This document shows, one piece after another, positions 49,912 to 58,546 of a stretch of DNA of 64,000 nucleotides. The DNA comes from an uncultured Bacteroidales bacterium (lineage in GTDB: Bacteria > Bacteroidota > Bacteroidia > Bacteroidales > Porphyromonadaceae): the NCBI GenBank assembly GCA_947290775.1, contig CAMYPM010000004.1, forward strand, positions 30,143 through 94,142. The letters run 5' to 3'. How positions within the stretch are numbered: the first letter of the stretch is position 1; the number at the start of each line of letters is the position of its first letter. The translations under genes and the position numbers were made by a program. The notes under the pieces are model-generated. The model ran no database searches. It had not been told where the DNA came from and saw only the letters and a program-made list of their open reading frames with translations.

Positions 49912-50697
49912 TTAGTTTATTCCTTCTGTTGTTATATCGTTACTTACGGGAGTTCCCTTTGCCAACTTACCGAGGAAAGCGTTGTAAGGTATCAAGCAGT
50001 CGTGCAACATATCGTTCACTCCGTTGCTGGTAAGCGTCCCTCCGGAAATACCATCTACCTGATCCTTATTCTGTACCTTACGACCTTTCTTCACTACAGC
50101 TATACCCACTACTCCGGTTTCTAAAGTACCTATATGCTTTCCATCAAATTGGGAGGAGAAGGCTTCATGCACAATTTCGCCACCCAACCCGGGCGTCTCT
50201 GAAGCGTGACTAAAGTCTATACCATACACCGTATATCCATCGTTGTTGAGAGCTATATAACCCCATATATCACCCCATAGTCCCATTCCGTTAAGCGGAA
50301 TCACATATTTGGTAGATCCATCCACCTCAGCTTCATAGAGTGGTAGCGGAGTAGTAGCATCTTTTCTATAATATTTATACTGGTTCTTTGTGTTCATATA
50401 AAACACCTCACTGCTACCCAACTCGCTTCCGGTAAACTCTTTTACAATGTCACCCTTATCATTGATAAGCAACTCGCGCTTAATAGTTGATTGATAGACA
50501 TTGATTACCTGAGCCTTATCATCAGGATTTTGCTTGAGGCTACGGAGCACCTGCTGCATTTTATCAATTCTCTCATTGGCTTGCTGGGGCTTTCTGAGTA
50601 CCTGCGAAGTAAACGCTAAAGCTACCGCTACAATGATAATCATCACTGCTGTGTAGATAAGCGTATAACTGTTACTATCTTTATTCATCTTACCCAT
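49912..50697 (-). CDS. nqrC: Na+-NQR subunit C (covalent FMN)
   Basis: NqrC carries a covalently bound FMN on the periplasmic side. The 261-residue protein has one N-terminal helix (about 11-30) and an FMN-binding domain. The flavinylation motif is DGISGGTLTSNG, with Thr221 as the expected attachment residue. The usual SGAT is SGGT here. ATG three codons in (MNKDSNSYTL) may be the true start. It lies 31 bp after nqrB. Confidence 0.96.
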   Translation of the reverse strand: MGKMNKDSNSYTLIYTAVMIIIVAVALAFTSQVLRKPQQANERIDKMQQVLRSLKQNPDDKAQVINVYQSTIKRELLINDKGDIVKEFTGSELGSSEVFYMNTKNQYKYYRKDATTPLPLYEAEVDGSTKYVIPLNGMGLWGDIWGYIALNNDGYTVYGIDFSHASETPGLGGEIVHEAFSSQFDGKHIGTLETGVVGIAVVKKGRKVQNKDQVDGISGGTLTSNGVNDMLHDCLIPYNAFLGKLAKGTPVSNDITTEGIN

Positions 50698-50728
50698 AAT
50701 AGCTTGTTGATTCTACACACGTAATACA

Positions 50729-51934
50729 TCATTTATTAGCTTGCAGCGCACGTTGCTTACGCATGCGTATATTGGCATCCACTACAAAGTAGTCAATTAA
50801 AGGAGCGAACACATTCATAAGTAGGATTGCGAGCATCATACCTTCAGGATAACCGGGATTCAATACGCGAATGAACACACACATTACCCCAACTAATAAC
50901 CCATATATCCATTTTCCTTTTTCTGTTCTTGCCGAGGTAACCGGATCTGTAGCCATAAATACCAATCCAAATGCAAAACCGCCAAAAAGCAAGTGAGCCA
51001 AAGGAGGCATTTGCATAGAGGCCGTCGTACCGATGGCATTAAATACAAGAGACATTAGTACAGCCCCGACAACACCGGAGAAAATGATCTTCCAACTTGC
51101 AATTCCTGTCCAAATAAGGAAAATAGCTCCCAACAAGATACAGAAAGTAGAAACCTCTCCCATAGATCCGGGGATAAAGCCCCAAAAGGCATCCCAATAG
51201 GAAATGGGGTCGCCCACAACATTTTGGATTACAGAAGGATACTCACTTCCCGCTGTTGCTATCTGTCCTAATGGAGTTGCTCCCGAGAAAGCATCTACGG
51301 GCGTTACAGCGCCACCCATTCCCCAGCTATGTCCCAGGCGTACAAACACATCGTCTCCTGTCATATGCGAAGGATAGGCAAAGAAGAGAATGGCACGTGC
51401 CACTAAAGCGACATTGAACACGTTGTAACCGGTTCCTCCAAATACTTCTTTAGCAAAAATCACCGAGAAGGCCGTAGCAATAGCCATCATCCAAAGCGGC
51501 GTTTCAATAGGCAGAACCATCGGTATCAAAATACCGGTTACAAGGTAACCCTCATTGATTTCTTCGCCTTTCATCTGTGCCACTGCGAACTCTATACCCA
51601 ATCCCACCAAGTAAGATACAATGAGCTTGGGAAGAATAGCAAGCAGTCCATAAATGAAACAAATAAACCAACTGACCTCAGCCAACTGACCGGTAGCTAA
51701 ATAGTGTTGATAGCCCAAATTGTACATACCAAAGAGCAGTGCCGGCATTAAGGCAATGATCACCATTGTCATAATACGCTTTGAGTCAATGGCATCATGT
51801 ACATGCACCCCATGGTGTGATGTCTCATTGGGCACGAAGAAGAACGTCTCGAGTCCCTCAAACACAGAGTGCAAGAAAGCCAACTTGCCCCCTTTGCTGA
51901 AAGTAGCTCTATGTTTATCAAAGAAATTTTTCAT
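50729..51934 (-). CDS. nqrB: Na+-NQR subunit B (FMN, riboflavin, sodium channel)
   Basis: NqrB is the main membrane subunit and contains the sodium translocation path, with covalent FMN and bound riboflavin. The 401-residue protein has about ten helices. The flavinylation motif DAFSGATPLGQ places FMN on Thr220. The soluble N-terminus (1-50) is typical. It lies 34 bp after nqrA. Confidence 0.97.
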   Translation of the reverse strand: MKNFFDKHRATFSKGGKLAFLHSVFEGLETFFFVPNETSHHGVHVHDAIDSKRIMTMVIIALMPALLFGMYNLGYQHYLATGQLAEVSWFICFIYGLLAILPKLIVSYLVGLGIEFAVAQMKGEEINEGYLVTGILIPMVLPIETPLWMMAIATAFSVIFAKEVFGGTGYNVFNVALVARAILFFAYPSHMTGDDVFVRLGHSWGMGGAVTPVDAFSGATPLGQIATAGSEYPSVIQNVVGDPISYWDAFWGFIPGSMGEVSTFCILLGAIFLIWTGIASWKIIFSGVVGAVLMSLVFNAIGTTASMQMPPLAHLLFGGFAFGLVFMATDPVTSARTEKGKWIYGLLVGVMCVFIRVLNPGYPEGMMLAILLMNVFAPLIDYFVVDANIRMRKQRALQANK

Positions 51935-51968
51935 AATGTGTGTAAGTTGCTTACGAAGACCAAACCCA

Positions 51969-53324
51969 CTAATTCATCTCTTTATACAGTAAGTCCAATG
52001 CTTGACGGACAATTTGCTGCAGAGGTTTCTTGGAAGAATCCACGAACTCACAGAGTGCAAAGTCCTCAGGTGCTACTTCGTAGATACCTAAAGCCTCCAT
52101 TTTGTCTATATCAAATGCAAGGATTGCCTTAATTAACTGTTCGGGATAAATATCGAAAGGGAACACTTTGGTATATTCATTACTCATTATCATAGCACGC
52201 TCACCTCCCTTAATTCGAGCATCTAACCGGTACTCCTTACGCGGAGTCAACCAACTAAAGTAGCTATGATTCATACTAAACTGATTGAAGCGGGGAGCGA
52301 TCCAACCAAACAGCTCTGACACATCATCTCCCTCAGGAATTACTGTAATCTGATCCAGATTAAGAGGGGTGTAAGCTGATGACTCATCAAGCTTTGTACC
52401 TACCAATACATCTCCGGCAATAATACGTAACTTCCGCTCCGTATCAAGCAAAATACCATCCCAAAGATCAGCAACAGGGCATCCGGGTAACACTTTCATA
52501 TAGCCGGTTTTCTTCACTTCACTACCGACAATAGCAACTTGACGAGAGAAATCCACCTTTGCTGTTGCCAAGAAGCGCCCGATCACCAATAGGTCTGTGG
52601 CCTTTAGTGTCCACACGACTTCCCCCTTATTGACCGGTTTTGTTTTATTGATCAGTACTCCGTTCGTTCCTGCTGGGTGAGGTCCCTCTACTAAGTACTC
52701 TTCCACTCCCTCTACATTAAGATTCAATGGTTTGGAGACGCTTACGTATACCATACCGGGAGTGAGCTTGCGAAGTGCTTTAAGTGCCAAGCGAAGATGT
52801 TCGATACGACCTTCTAATAGATAAGGGACGTCTGGTGCAAGCGGAGCCGTAAAGTTTGCTGTTACAAAGATGTCTCGAGGGGTTATATTGGGTCGTGCCA
52901 CTATATCGTAGGGACGTTGCATAATAAATCCCCACAACCCACTTTCCAAAAGATATTTTTTAATCTCTTCCGGTGAAGACTTGTCTACATCTATTTGCTC
53001 AAATTGACGCTCTTCCTGTGAATCGCTATCACAAGCTATTTCAATGTTAAGGATATGCCGTTTGGCACCTCTATTAATTGCTTTTATGGTCCCTCCTATA
53101 GGAGCTACAAACTTTATCTCAGGATATTGTTTGTCATAAAAGACCTCCTCTCCTTTCTTTACCACATCACCCACTTTGACTGAGGGTTTGGGCAGAACAC
53201 CTGCATAAAAGTCCGGCACTAAAGCATATACTTTACTATTGCCTGCTGCAGGTAAAACATCACGAGAGGCCTCTCCTTTCAAATTGAGGGAAAGCCCCTT
53301 CTTGATTTTTATCGTTTTGGTCAT
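51969..53324 (-). CDS. nqrA: Na+-NQR subunit A
   Basis: NqrA is the cytoplasmic, cofactor-free subunit of Na+-NQR. The 451-residue protein starts TKTIKIKKGLSLNLKGEA and contains GVLPKPSVKVGDVVKKGE, YDKQYPEIKFVAPIGGTI, and the PHPAGTNG motif conserved in the family. First gene of the six-gene operon. The membrane pump it serves couples NADH oxidation to a sodium gradient, the standard respiratory complex of Porphyromonas and Bacteroides. Confidence 0.97.
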   Translation of the reverse strand: MTKTIKIKKGLSLNLKGEASRDVLPAAGNSKVYALVPDFYAGVLPKPSVKVGDVVKKGEEVFYDKQYPEIKFVAPIGGTIKAINRGAKRHILNIEIACDSDSQEERQFEQIDVDKSSPEEIKKYLLESGLWGFIMQRPYDIVARPNITPRDIFVTANFTAPLAPDVPYLLEGRIEHLRLALKALRKLTPGMVYVSVSKPLNLNVEGVEEYLVEGPHPAGTNGVLINKTKPVNKGEVVWTLKATDLLVIGRFLATAKVDFSRQVAIVGSEVKKTGYMKVLPGCPVADLWDGILLDTERKLRIIAGDVLVGTKLDESSAYTPLNLDQITVIPEGDDVSELFGWIAPRFNQFSMNHSYFSWLTPRKEYRLDARIKGGERAMIMSNEYTKVFPFDIYPEQLIKAILAFDIDKMEALGIYEVAPEDFALCEFVDSSKKPLQQIVRQALDLLYKEMN

Positions 53325-53362
53325 AAATACATTCGCTATTTATCCGAAGCAATTTCCGTTTG

Positions 53363-53370
53363 CAAAGGTA
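53363..53370 (-). promoter_or_regulatory. Candidate -7 element of the nqr operon
   Basis: TACCTTTG on the minus strand lies 38 bp upstream of nqrA. TTG occurs 23 nt further upstream (53394-53396), slightly beyond the usual spacing. Confidence 0.5.
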
Positions 53371-53403
53371 ACTCTTTTATCGTCAATATAGCACAATCCT
53401 CAT

Positions 53404-53522
53404 ATGAAGTATTAGTACACTGATATTTCATTTCAAAAGGTATAGATCTTTCGTTTGAAAGGTTCTGATCTTTTATTCGAAAGTTATAGATGTTTTACTT
53501 GAAAGATCCTGATGTTTTTTCT
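53404..53522 (+). repeat. 22-bp-period intergenic array D with ATGAAGTATT box
   Basis: The box at 53404-53413 is followed by four exact 22-bp units at 53435-53456, 53457-53478, 53479-53500 and 53501-53522. Cores alternate: GGTATAGATCTTT, GGTTCTGATCTTT, GTTATAGATGTTT, GATCCTGATGTTT. Bases 53451-53496 are identical, inverted, to 60792-60837 in array E. It lies between the divergent nqr promoter and the leucine-rich-repeat gene. Confidence 0.9.
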
Positions 53523-53681
53523 TTCATTCGGTAGCTACAGACCTATAGGAACAACTTATTTCATTAGATGATTAGCGAGAAATAAAAGCTATAATCTGTC
53601 GAAGTGTTCACTCTTTGTGGTCATAATGCATTTCTATGCCAAATAAAGAGCCCCATTAACTGATAAAACATAGAGTAAAAC

Positions 53682-53712
53682 TTTGTCAATAGGGGAAATC
53701 TGACTATATTTG
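53682..53712 (+). promoter_or_regulatory. Bacteroidetes-type promoter of the first leucine-rich-repeat gene
   Basis: TTTG (53682-53685), 19 nt and TATATTTG (53705-53712) match the consensus closely. The leader before the start at 53854 would be about 135 nt, and I see no strong structure in it. Confidence 0.7.
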
Positions 53713-53853
53713 TGCTTGTTAAAAGGACATAGGGAGCAATAGTACTAAGAATATATGGGGATGTTGTGATTTCTTGAAATGTCTGAAATGTGCTTTGTAA
53801 AGAGATAAGCTCTCACAGAAATCCATTATTCCGCAAGAAAAGAAAGTTACACA

Positions 53854-55422
53854 ATGAAGTCAAAAGCTACGAGGAAGGCATTGCTGTTTGCGTTATTAGC
53901 AACCCTTTCCCTTCCGGTATTCGCTGCTGCAAAGATTACCTTCAAAACAGCAAGAAAGGCAGGTAGCACGGTAAAGCTCTACGTGATATCTAATGGGGAG
54001 GTAAAAGCAGATGGTATTAAGGGTGGACAGATTAGGACAGGAGGAAACTACATCTATACTCTTACCGGTCAGACTGTTACACTCGAAGGGGATATTACCG
54101 AGTTGCACTGTCAGGATAATCAAATAACCTCCTTTGAGTTTGAGGCATGTGATAATCTGAAAGAACTATGGTGTCACAATAACCAACTCACTACGTTGGA
54201 TCTCACCAATTGCAAGGGGTTAACACACTTGTGGTGCTTCAAAAATAAATTAACCTCGCTCAATCTGACAAAATGCGTAGAGCTTACCAAATTATGGAGT
54301 CAAGAAAACGAGTTGACCACTTTGGATGTAACGACTTGTCCGAAGTTGCGTGATATGTGGGCATTCAAAAATCAGTTGACGAGCGTAAACGTAGCAGGGT
54401 GTAACGACTTGCAGTCTCTCCTTGTGCACAAGAATGAGTTGACTACGGTGGATATATCTCAGTGTGCTGCCTTAGAGCGGTTGGATTGCCAATACAATAA
54501 GATAACCTCCCTCAATCTACAAAACAGCGAGAAGCTTGAGATGCTTTATTGTTATGGTAACCAGCTTACTTCGTTGGACCTGTCACATTGCCCCAATCTA
54601 AAAGCATTGGAGTGCAATAGCAACTGGCTCGCTTCCATAGATGTATCGAAGTGCCCTATCCTCAATTGGATTTCCTGTGAGCAAAACTTGCTTACCTGCT
54701 CTGCGATGGAGTCTATTGTAAATCAAGTACCGAATAGAAAAGAAGAAAGGGTTAACGGAACTCTTGTGGTGATTACCGAGAAGGAAATGAAAGCTGATCC
54801 TATAGTCGGAAATATCATGACAGAGAACGAAGTGGCTGCCGCTTTGGCTAAGGCTTGGAAGGTTTATTACATTCCAAAGGACGATACTACGAAGCTCAAA
54901 GATTATCCGGGACGCCCCGGCACTTGTGCTGATTATGACCACGAAACGTTTAAGGTTACCGTTGCAAAAACCACCAATGGAAGTATATCCATTAAGGGAG
55001 CAGAGGATCTGAATGCGGTTCCTTTTGGTACAGAACTTACCGTAGAGGTGGCACCTGAAGAAGGATACAGCTTGCAGCGTCTGATGGCCAATGAGAAAGA
55101 TATCACCAATACCAAGAAGTTCTTTGTGTCGAGGAATGTAACAGTCACAGCTCTCTTTGTCTCTCCGCTCCGGGAGATTACGGAAGCTAAACTGAAGGTA
55201 TATCCCAATCCTGCTGCTACAGAGGTGAATATACAGGGAGCACCTGCTCTTTCTGAAGTGAAGCTATACAGTATGGACGGAGTCCGTCTGCTCAGCATAA
55301 TGACTGATGCTTCGGGAGCCGCTGTATTGGATGTATCAGATGTTCCTGAGGGTACCTATCTGGTTGTACTACAAGATGGTGTATATAAGTTGAATACAAG
55401 ACGTCTTTCCGTGAAGCGATAA
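53854..55422 (+). CDS. Leucine-rich-repeat surface protein with type IX sorting domain (paralogue 1)
   Basis: This 522-residue protein has a cleavable signal peptide (1 to about 25) and about ten repeats of 21 residues with the pattern LWCHNNQLTTLDLTNCKGL (about 85-290). A beta-rich segment follows with ITFKTARKAG-like and VTVAKTTNGSISIKGAEDL elements. The end is a type A C-terminal domain with YPNPAATEVNIQGA and LPEGTYLVVL-like ending, used for secretion and surface attachment by the type IX system. It shares order and sequence with the minus-strand gene at 60981. Function is probably adhesion or binding. Own promoter and terminator. Confidence 0.88.
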   Translation: MKSKATRKALLFALLATLSLPVFAAAKITFKTARKAGSTVKLYVISNGEVKADGIKGGQIRTGGNYIYTLTGQTVTLEGDITELHCQDNQITSFEFEACDNLKELWCHNNQLTTLDLTNCKGLTHLWCFKNKLTSLNLTKCVELTKLWSQENELTTLDVTTCPKLRDMWAFKNQLTSVNVAGCNDLQSLLVHKNELTTVDISQCAALERLDCQYNKITSLNLQNSEKLEMLYCYGNQLTSLDLSHCPNLKALECNSNWLASIDVSKCPILNWISCEQNLLTCSAMESIVNQVPNRKEERVNGTLVVITEKEMKADPIVGNIMTENEVAAALAKAWKVYYIPKDDTTKLKDYPGRPGTCADYDHETFKVTVAKTTNGSISIKGAEDLNAVPFGTELTVEVAPEEGYSLQRLMANEKDITNTKKFFVSRNVTVTALFVSPLREITEAKLKVYPNPAATEVNIQGAPALSEVKLYSMDGVRLLSIMTDASGAAVLDVSDVPEGTYLVVLQDGVYKLNTRRLSVKR

Positions 55423-55448
55423 TAGCTACAGCTGAGATTAGCAAAACA

Positions 55449-55486
55449 AGAGCCCCTGTCCTTTTGGGATGGGGGCTCTCTTTATT
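55449..55486 (+). terminator. Terminator of the first leucine-rich-repeat gene
   Basis: AGAGCCCC and GGGGGCTCT form a strong stem with an inner TCC/GGA extension, followed by CTTTATTATT. It lies 27 bp after the stop codon. Confidence 0.85.
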
Positions 55487-55814
55487 ATTGAGCCATACTA
55501 TTGTCTTCAGCTTTGGATAAGACAAGGCTTCTTTATCTCTTCTGCACAGTCTCTATCCGTATCACCGATAGAGCCTAAGTACCTTCGTGGTTTCTACAGG
55601 TGTAGCTGTTGTGAGCAACGCTTATGTCCACAGACATAAGGTATCTCAATAGCTACTGATGCTTTATAGGGGACACTCAATACTCCTAGTGCATCCTAAG
55701 CTAAGAGGAAAGCAATAGCTGTAGTATTTGTTGGTGCTCTTTATTCTTCCTCGTGCTCATAGTTCGCACTATGTCAAGCCTTTCTACTAAGAAAGCATTC
55801 GTCTATTGCAAAAG
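55487..55814. other. Gene-free stretch
   Basis: I see no supported gene. A short palindrome, CTTATGTC-CACA-GACATAAG, lies at 55621-55640, and CTATC/GATAG at about 55555-55573. Neither has a T-run. Confidence 0.4.
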
Positions 55815-55846
55815 AATGGGGTAGAACAAACTCGTTCCACCCCATT
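55815..55846. terminator. Bidirectional terminator-like hairpin before the lipoprotein end
   Basis: AATGGGGT-AGAAC pairs with GTTC-ACCCCATT around a short loop. It lies 31 bp beyond the minus-strand lipoprotein stop and is followed on that strand by CTTTTGC. Confidence 0.65.
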
Positions 55847-55876
55847 GTTATTAGGAATTAAAAGCTCTATTTCGGC

Positions 55877-57154
55877 TTATCGTAGTCTCATATCAAAAGA
55901 TGAGAGAATGCATTGCTCATAGGCAGCCTTCATCTTAATAGCACCCGCCCCATTGTAACTTGCGCTCTCCGAAAAGAAGCTCTTTTGACTCATCAGTACG
56001 ATATCAAGAGCATTCTCTCCATTCAGATCAAACTGGTTGAATAAAAGGAAGTGCTTGGGCATTAGAGGTTCTACTGTAATAGCTATACAGCGAGTGCCAT
56101 CGCCCATCGTGGTCCTGTAGAACTTTTGTTTCTTAGGATCTAATTTGAAGAGGTCCATTACGAAAATCATGTAGGCAGACTCATTCTCAGAGAATTGTGC
56201 CATGTCATTGGGATTAATAACTAATGGTTTTGACAGGTCAATTCCATTACCCCAATCTTTGTCAAAGTATGCCATTACCCCTTCTGTTACCTGTCCCATA
56301 AAGTTGCTTGTTCCATAGGTGGCACTATTGTCTGTATAGTACATGAGAGCAAAAATAGGATCTTTGGTACTGGGCATTGGTTCAGGCCAGAAAGTGTATA
56401 CGTTTTTCTCTGTGTTGCATATCTTTCTACCCATGCTGTCTTCTGCAGCCGTTATATCAGTGAGATCAAATGGTTGGAGTTGATCTGTAAAGTAAAAGCC
56501 ATTAACGACCTTTCCCTTGAGTGCTACATGCACCTTAACTGCACAAGTTGCAGATGCTTCCCCAATAGAGGCTGTAAGCGTAGCCTCTCCGGTAGCTATA
56601 CCCTTTACATCGAATACATTCTTCTGACCTGCTTTAGCTGTGATGGTGGCCACTTCCGGATTAGAGGTTAAGACTTTAATCTCCGTGTATTCAGCATTCT
56701 CGGGCTGTACGTTAACAGTGATTGTGGTCGTCTCCTCCGGAGCAAGAGTCAAAGAGGCAGGAGTGATGCTCAAAGTGATCTTTTCGGGCTCTTTACCTTT
56801 GGCGGTTACTTTGATATTGACTTGAGCTTTTGCCTCTTCGTTACCCTTTTTGTCCATGATCTTTGCAATGAGCATGGTCGCACCCTCTTTTACTCCGGTG
56901 ACTTTCAGCGAGGCAGCGTCAAAGGTTGCAATCGTTTTGTCCGCTACTTCCCATACAATATCACCCTTGCGCGCTTCGGGAGTGACTGCTACAGAGATAG
57001 GAGCACTCTCTTGCCCTACAGCTATCGAAACCTCATTAGGAGCCAATGCAATGGATACCTTGTCCTTAGGCAAATCCGGTTCATCAGATCCACAAGAGAC
57101 TGCAAAAAAACTAACGAGTGCCAACGAGGCACAGGCAAATAACAATTTCTTCAT
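55877..57154 (-). CDS. Surface-type lipoprotein with two Big2-like Ig domains
   Basis: The 425-residue protein starts with a lipoprotein signal ending in the lipobox AVSC (Cys21). The acidic CGSDEPD that follows resembles the export signal that sends Bacteroidota lipoproteins to the cell surface. Two bacterial Ig-like (Big2) domains lie at about 32-117 (KVTGVKEGATMLIAKI) and 125-212 (FDVKGIATGEATLTA). The remaining 213 residues are unrecognised and aromatic-rich, with five or so beta-type segments and no enzyme motif I know. It is monocistronic and convergent with the leucine-rich-repeat gene, and probably acts in binding or adhesion. Confidence 0.82.
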   Translation of the reverse strand: MKKLLFACASLALVSFFAVSCGSDEPDLPKDKVSIALAPNEVSIAVGQESAPISVAVTPEARKGDIVWEVADKTIATFDAASLKVTGVKEGATMLIAKIMDKKGNEEAKAQVNIKVTAKGKEPEKITLSITPASLTLAPEETTTITVNVQPENAEYTEIKVLTSNPEVATITAKAGQKNVFDVKGIATGEATLTASIGEASATCAVKVHVALKGKVVNGFYFTDQLQPFDLTDITAAEDSMGRKICNTEKNVYTFWPEPMPSTKDPIFALMYYTDNSATYGTSNFMGQVTEGVMAYFDKDWGNGIDLSKPLVINPNDMAQFSENESAYMIFVMDLFKLDPKKQKFYRTTMGDGTRCIAITVEPLMPKHFLLFNQFDLNGENALDIVLMSQKSFFSESASYNGAGAIKMKAAYEQCILSSFDMRLR

Positions 57155-57238
57155 ACTTTTTTGAAACTCTATTTCTTGTTCTTGTTTATTTCTCGTGTGC
57201 TAACTGCTTCCTAAAAACATTTCAGGCAGCATCAAGGG

Positions 57239-57300
57239 CAAAGATATAAAATCATTTTGAATATATGCGTATAAAGCATTGTGAAATTTATATATGCGTA
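57239..57300 (-). promoter_or_regulatory. Candidate -7 element and repeated box upstream of the lipoprotein gene
   Basis: TATCTTTG on the minus strand (57246-57239) lies 85 bp upstream of the start. The 11-mer ATATATGCGTA occurs twice just upstream of it, at 57261-57271 and 57290-57300 (29 bp apart), and the second lies inside an inverted pair GTGAAA/TTTCAC. The near copy overlaps where a -33 element would be, so a repressor or activator site is possible. Confidence 0.4.
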
Positions 57301-57564
57301 GTTTCACTTATCGATTTTGTTATCACTAAACAAGAAAAGTAACTCAAAAAAGGAGCAAAATGTAAGGTTTGCATGGATGTGAAGTCCTCTTTTTTTATGA
57401 TATGAGTTGATAGATGAATAAACAAATTAGCCGGAGTGGAGCACTATTTTATTCTCCTTGGGGAGAGTCAAAGGCATAGCAGAGAGTAATCTTCGGCTAT
57501 TCGCGATGTGTGCAATAAGTAAAAAGAACGGAACTAATTGCATGTGTAGTGCATTGAAATACAT
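57301..57564. other. Gene-free divergent region before ddh
   Basis: There is no supported gene or strong hairpin between the lipoprotein promoter and the ddh promoter. Confidence 0.4.
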
Positions 57565-57572
57565 TATCTTTG
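57565..57572 (+). promoter_or_regulatory. Candidate -7 element of ddh
   Basis: TATCTTTG lies 20 bp before the ddh start. TTG occurs 24 nt upstream (57538-57540), slightly long. Confidence 0.5.
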
Positions 57573-57592
57573 TGGCGGTATAGAATGAATAT

Positions 57593-58498
57593 ATGCAGAG
57601 ACGAATAACGGCAGTAGTGGTCGGTTATGGCCACATAGGGCATAGTGCGGAAGACGCGCTACGTGTAGCAGATGACTTTGAACTTCTTGGCATTGTGCGT
57701 CGTCATGTGGGAGAGCTTGGAGAAAAGAGTATCTATGGCACTCCCATAGTATCGGATATAAAAGAACTTAGCAGCACTCCCGAAGTAGCACTTCTAACAG
57801 TTCCCTCTCGCTTGGTGCCTGCAACAGCTCCTCAATGGCTTGAAAAGGGTATCTCAACGGTGGATTCTTTTGATATACATACCGATATACCCGCCTTAAG
57901 GCAGCAATTGGATGCAGTAGCAAAGCAGCATGGTGCTACTGCTATTCTATCAGCCGGATGGGATCCCGGTAGTGATTCTATGGTTCGTACATTGATGGAA
58001 GCCATGATGCCGAAAGGGTTGACCTACACAGATTTTGGCCCCGGTATGAGTATGGGGCATAGCGTTGCGGTAAAAATGCTGGATGGAGTTAAAGATGCTC
58101 TTTCGGTAACTATACCGATAGGAACGGGGCTTCATAGGAGAATGGTCTATGTCGTCTTGGAGGATAATGCAAAAGAAGAGGAGGTGCGTAATGCTATCCT
58201 GAAAGATCCTTACTTCGTTCATGACGAAACGCATGTAACCTTTGTGGAGAATGTAGAGCGGCTTATGGATCAAGGTCATGCAGTGCAGATGAGTCGCAAG
58301 GGGGTATCGGGTACTACGCATAATCAACTCGCCTCTTTTGAGATGCATATCAACAATCCCGCCCTTACGGGTCAGGTAATGGTAGCTGCTGCCCGAGCCG
58401 CTTTGCGCATGCCTCACGGAGCCTATACACTACCTGAAGTGGCTCCTATTGATCTTCTGCCGGGAGAGAGGGAGCAATGGATAGCACGTTTGTGTTGA
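57593..58498 (+). CDS. ddh: meso-Diaminopimelate D-dehydrogenase
   Basis: The enzyme makes meso-diaminopimelate for lysine and peptidoglycan in one NADPH-dependent step from tetrahydrodipicolinate. The 301-residue protein has a Rossmann N-terminus with VVVGYGHIGHSAEDAL and the substrate domain with SAGWDPGSDSMVRTLMEAMM and GPGMSMGHSVAVK. Length and motifs match Bacteroidota and Clostridia Ddh. It has its own -7 box and precedes lgt by 48 bp. Confidence 0.95.
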   Translation: MQRRITAVVVGYGHIGHSAEDALRVADDFELLGIVRRHVGELGEKSIYGTPIVSDIKELSSTPEVALLTVPSRLVPATAPQWLEKGISTVDSFDIHTDIPALRQQLDAVAKQHGATAILSAGWDPGSDSMVRTLMEAMMPKGLTYTDFGPGMSMGHSVAVKMLDGVKDALSVTIPIGTGLHRRMVYVVLEDNAKEEEVRNAILKDPYFVHDETHVTFVENVERLMDQGHAVQMSRKGVSGTTHNQLASFEMHINNPALTGQVMVAAARAALRMPHGAYTLPEVAPIDLLPGEREQWIARLC

Positions 58499-58546
58499 TA
58501 GTGTTCTACCTCTGTATACCCAATTGTAGGAAAACAGTACAAACCC

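Noticed and set aside
53435..53522. CRISPR array at the 22-bp repeats
   Set aside because: Units are contiguous and diverged, without equal-length unique spacers, and no cas genes are nearby.
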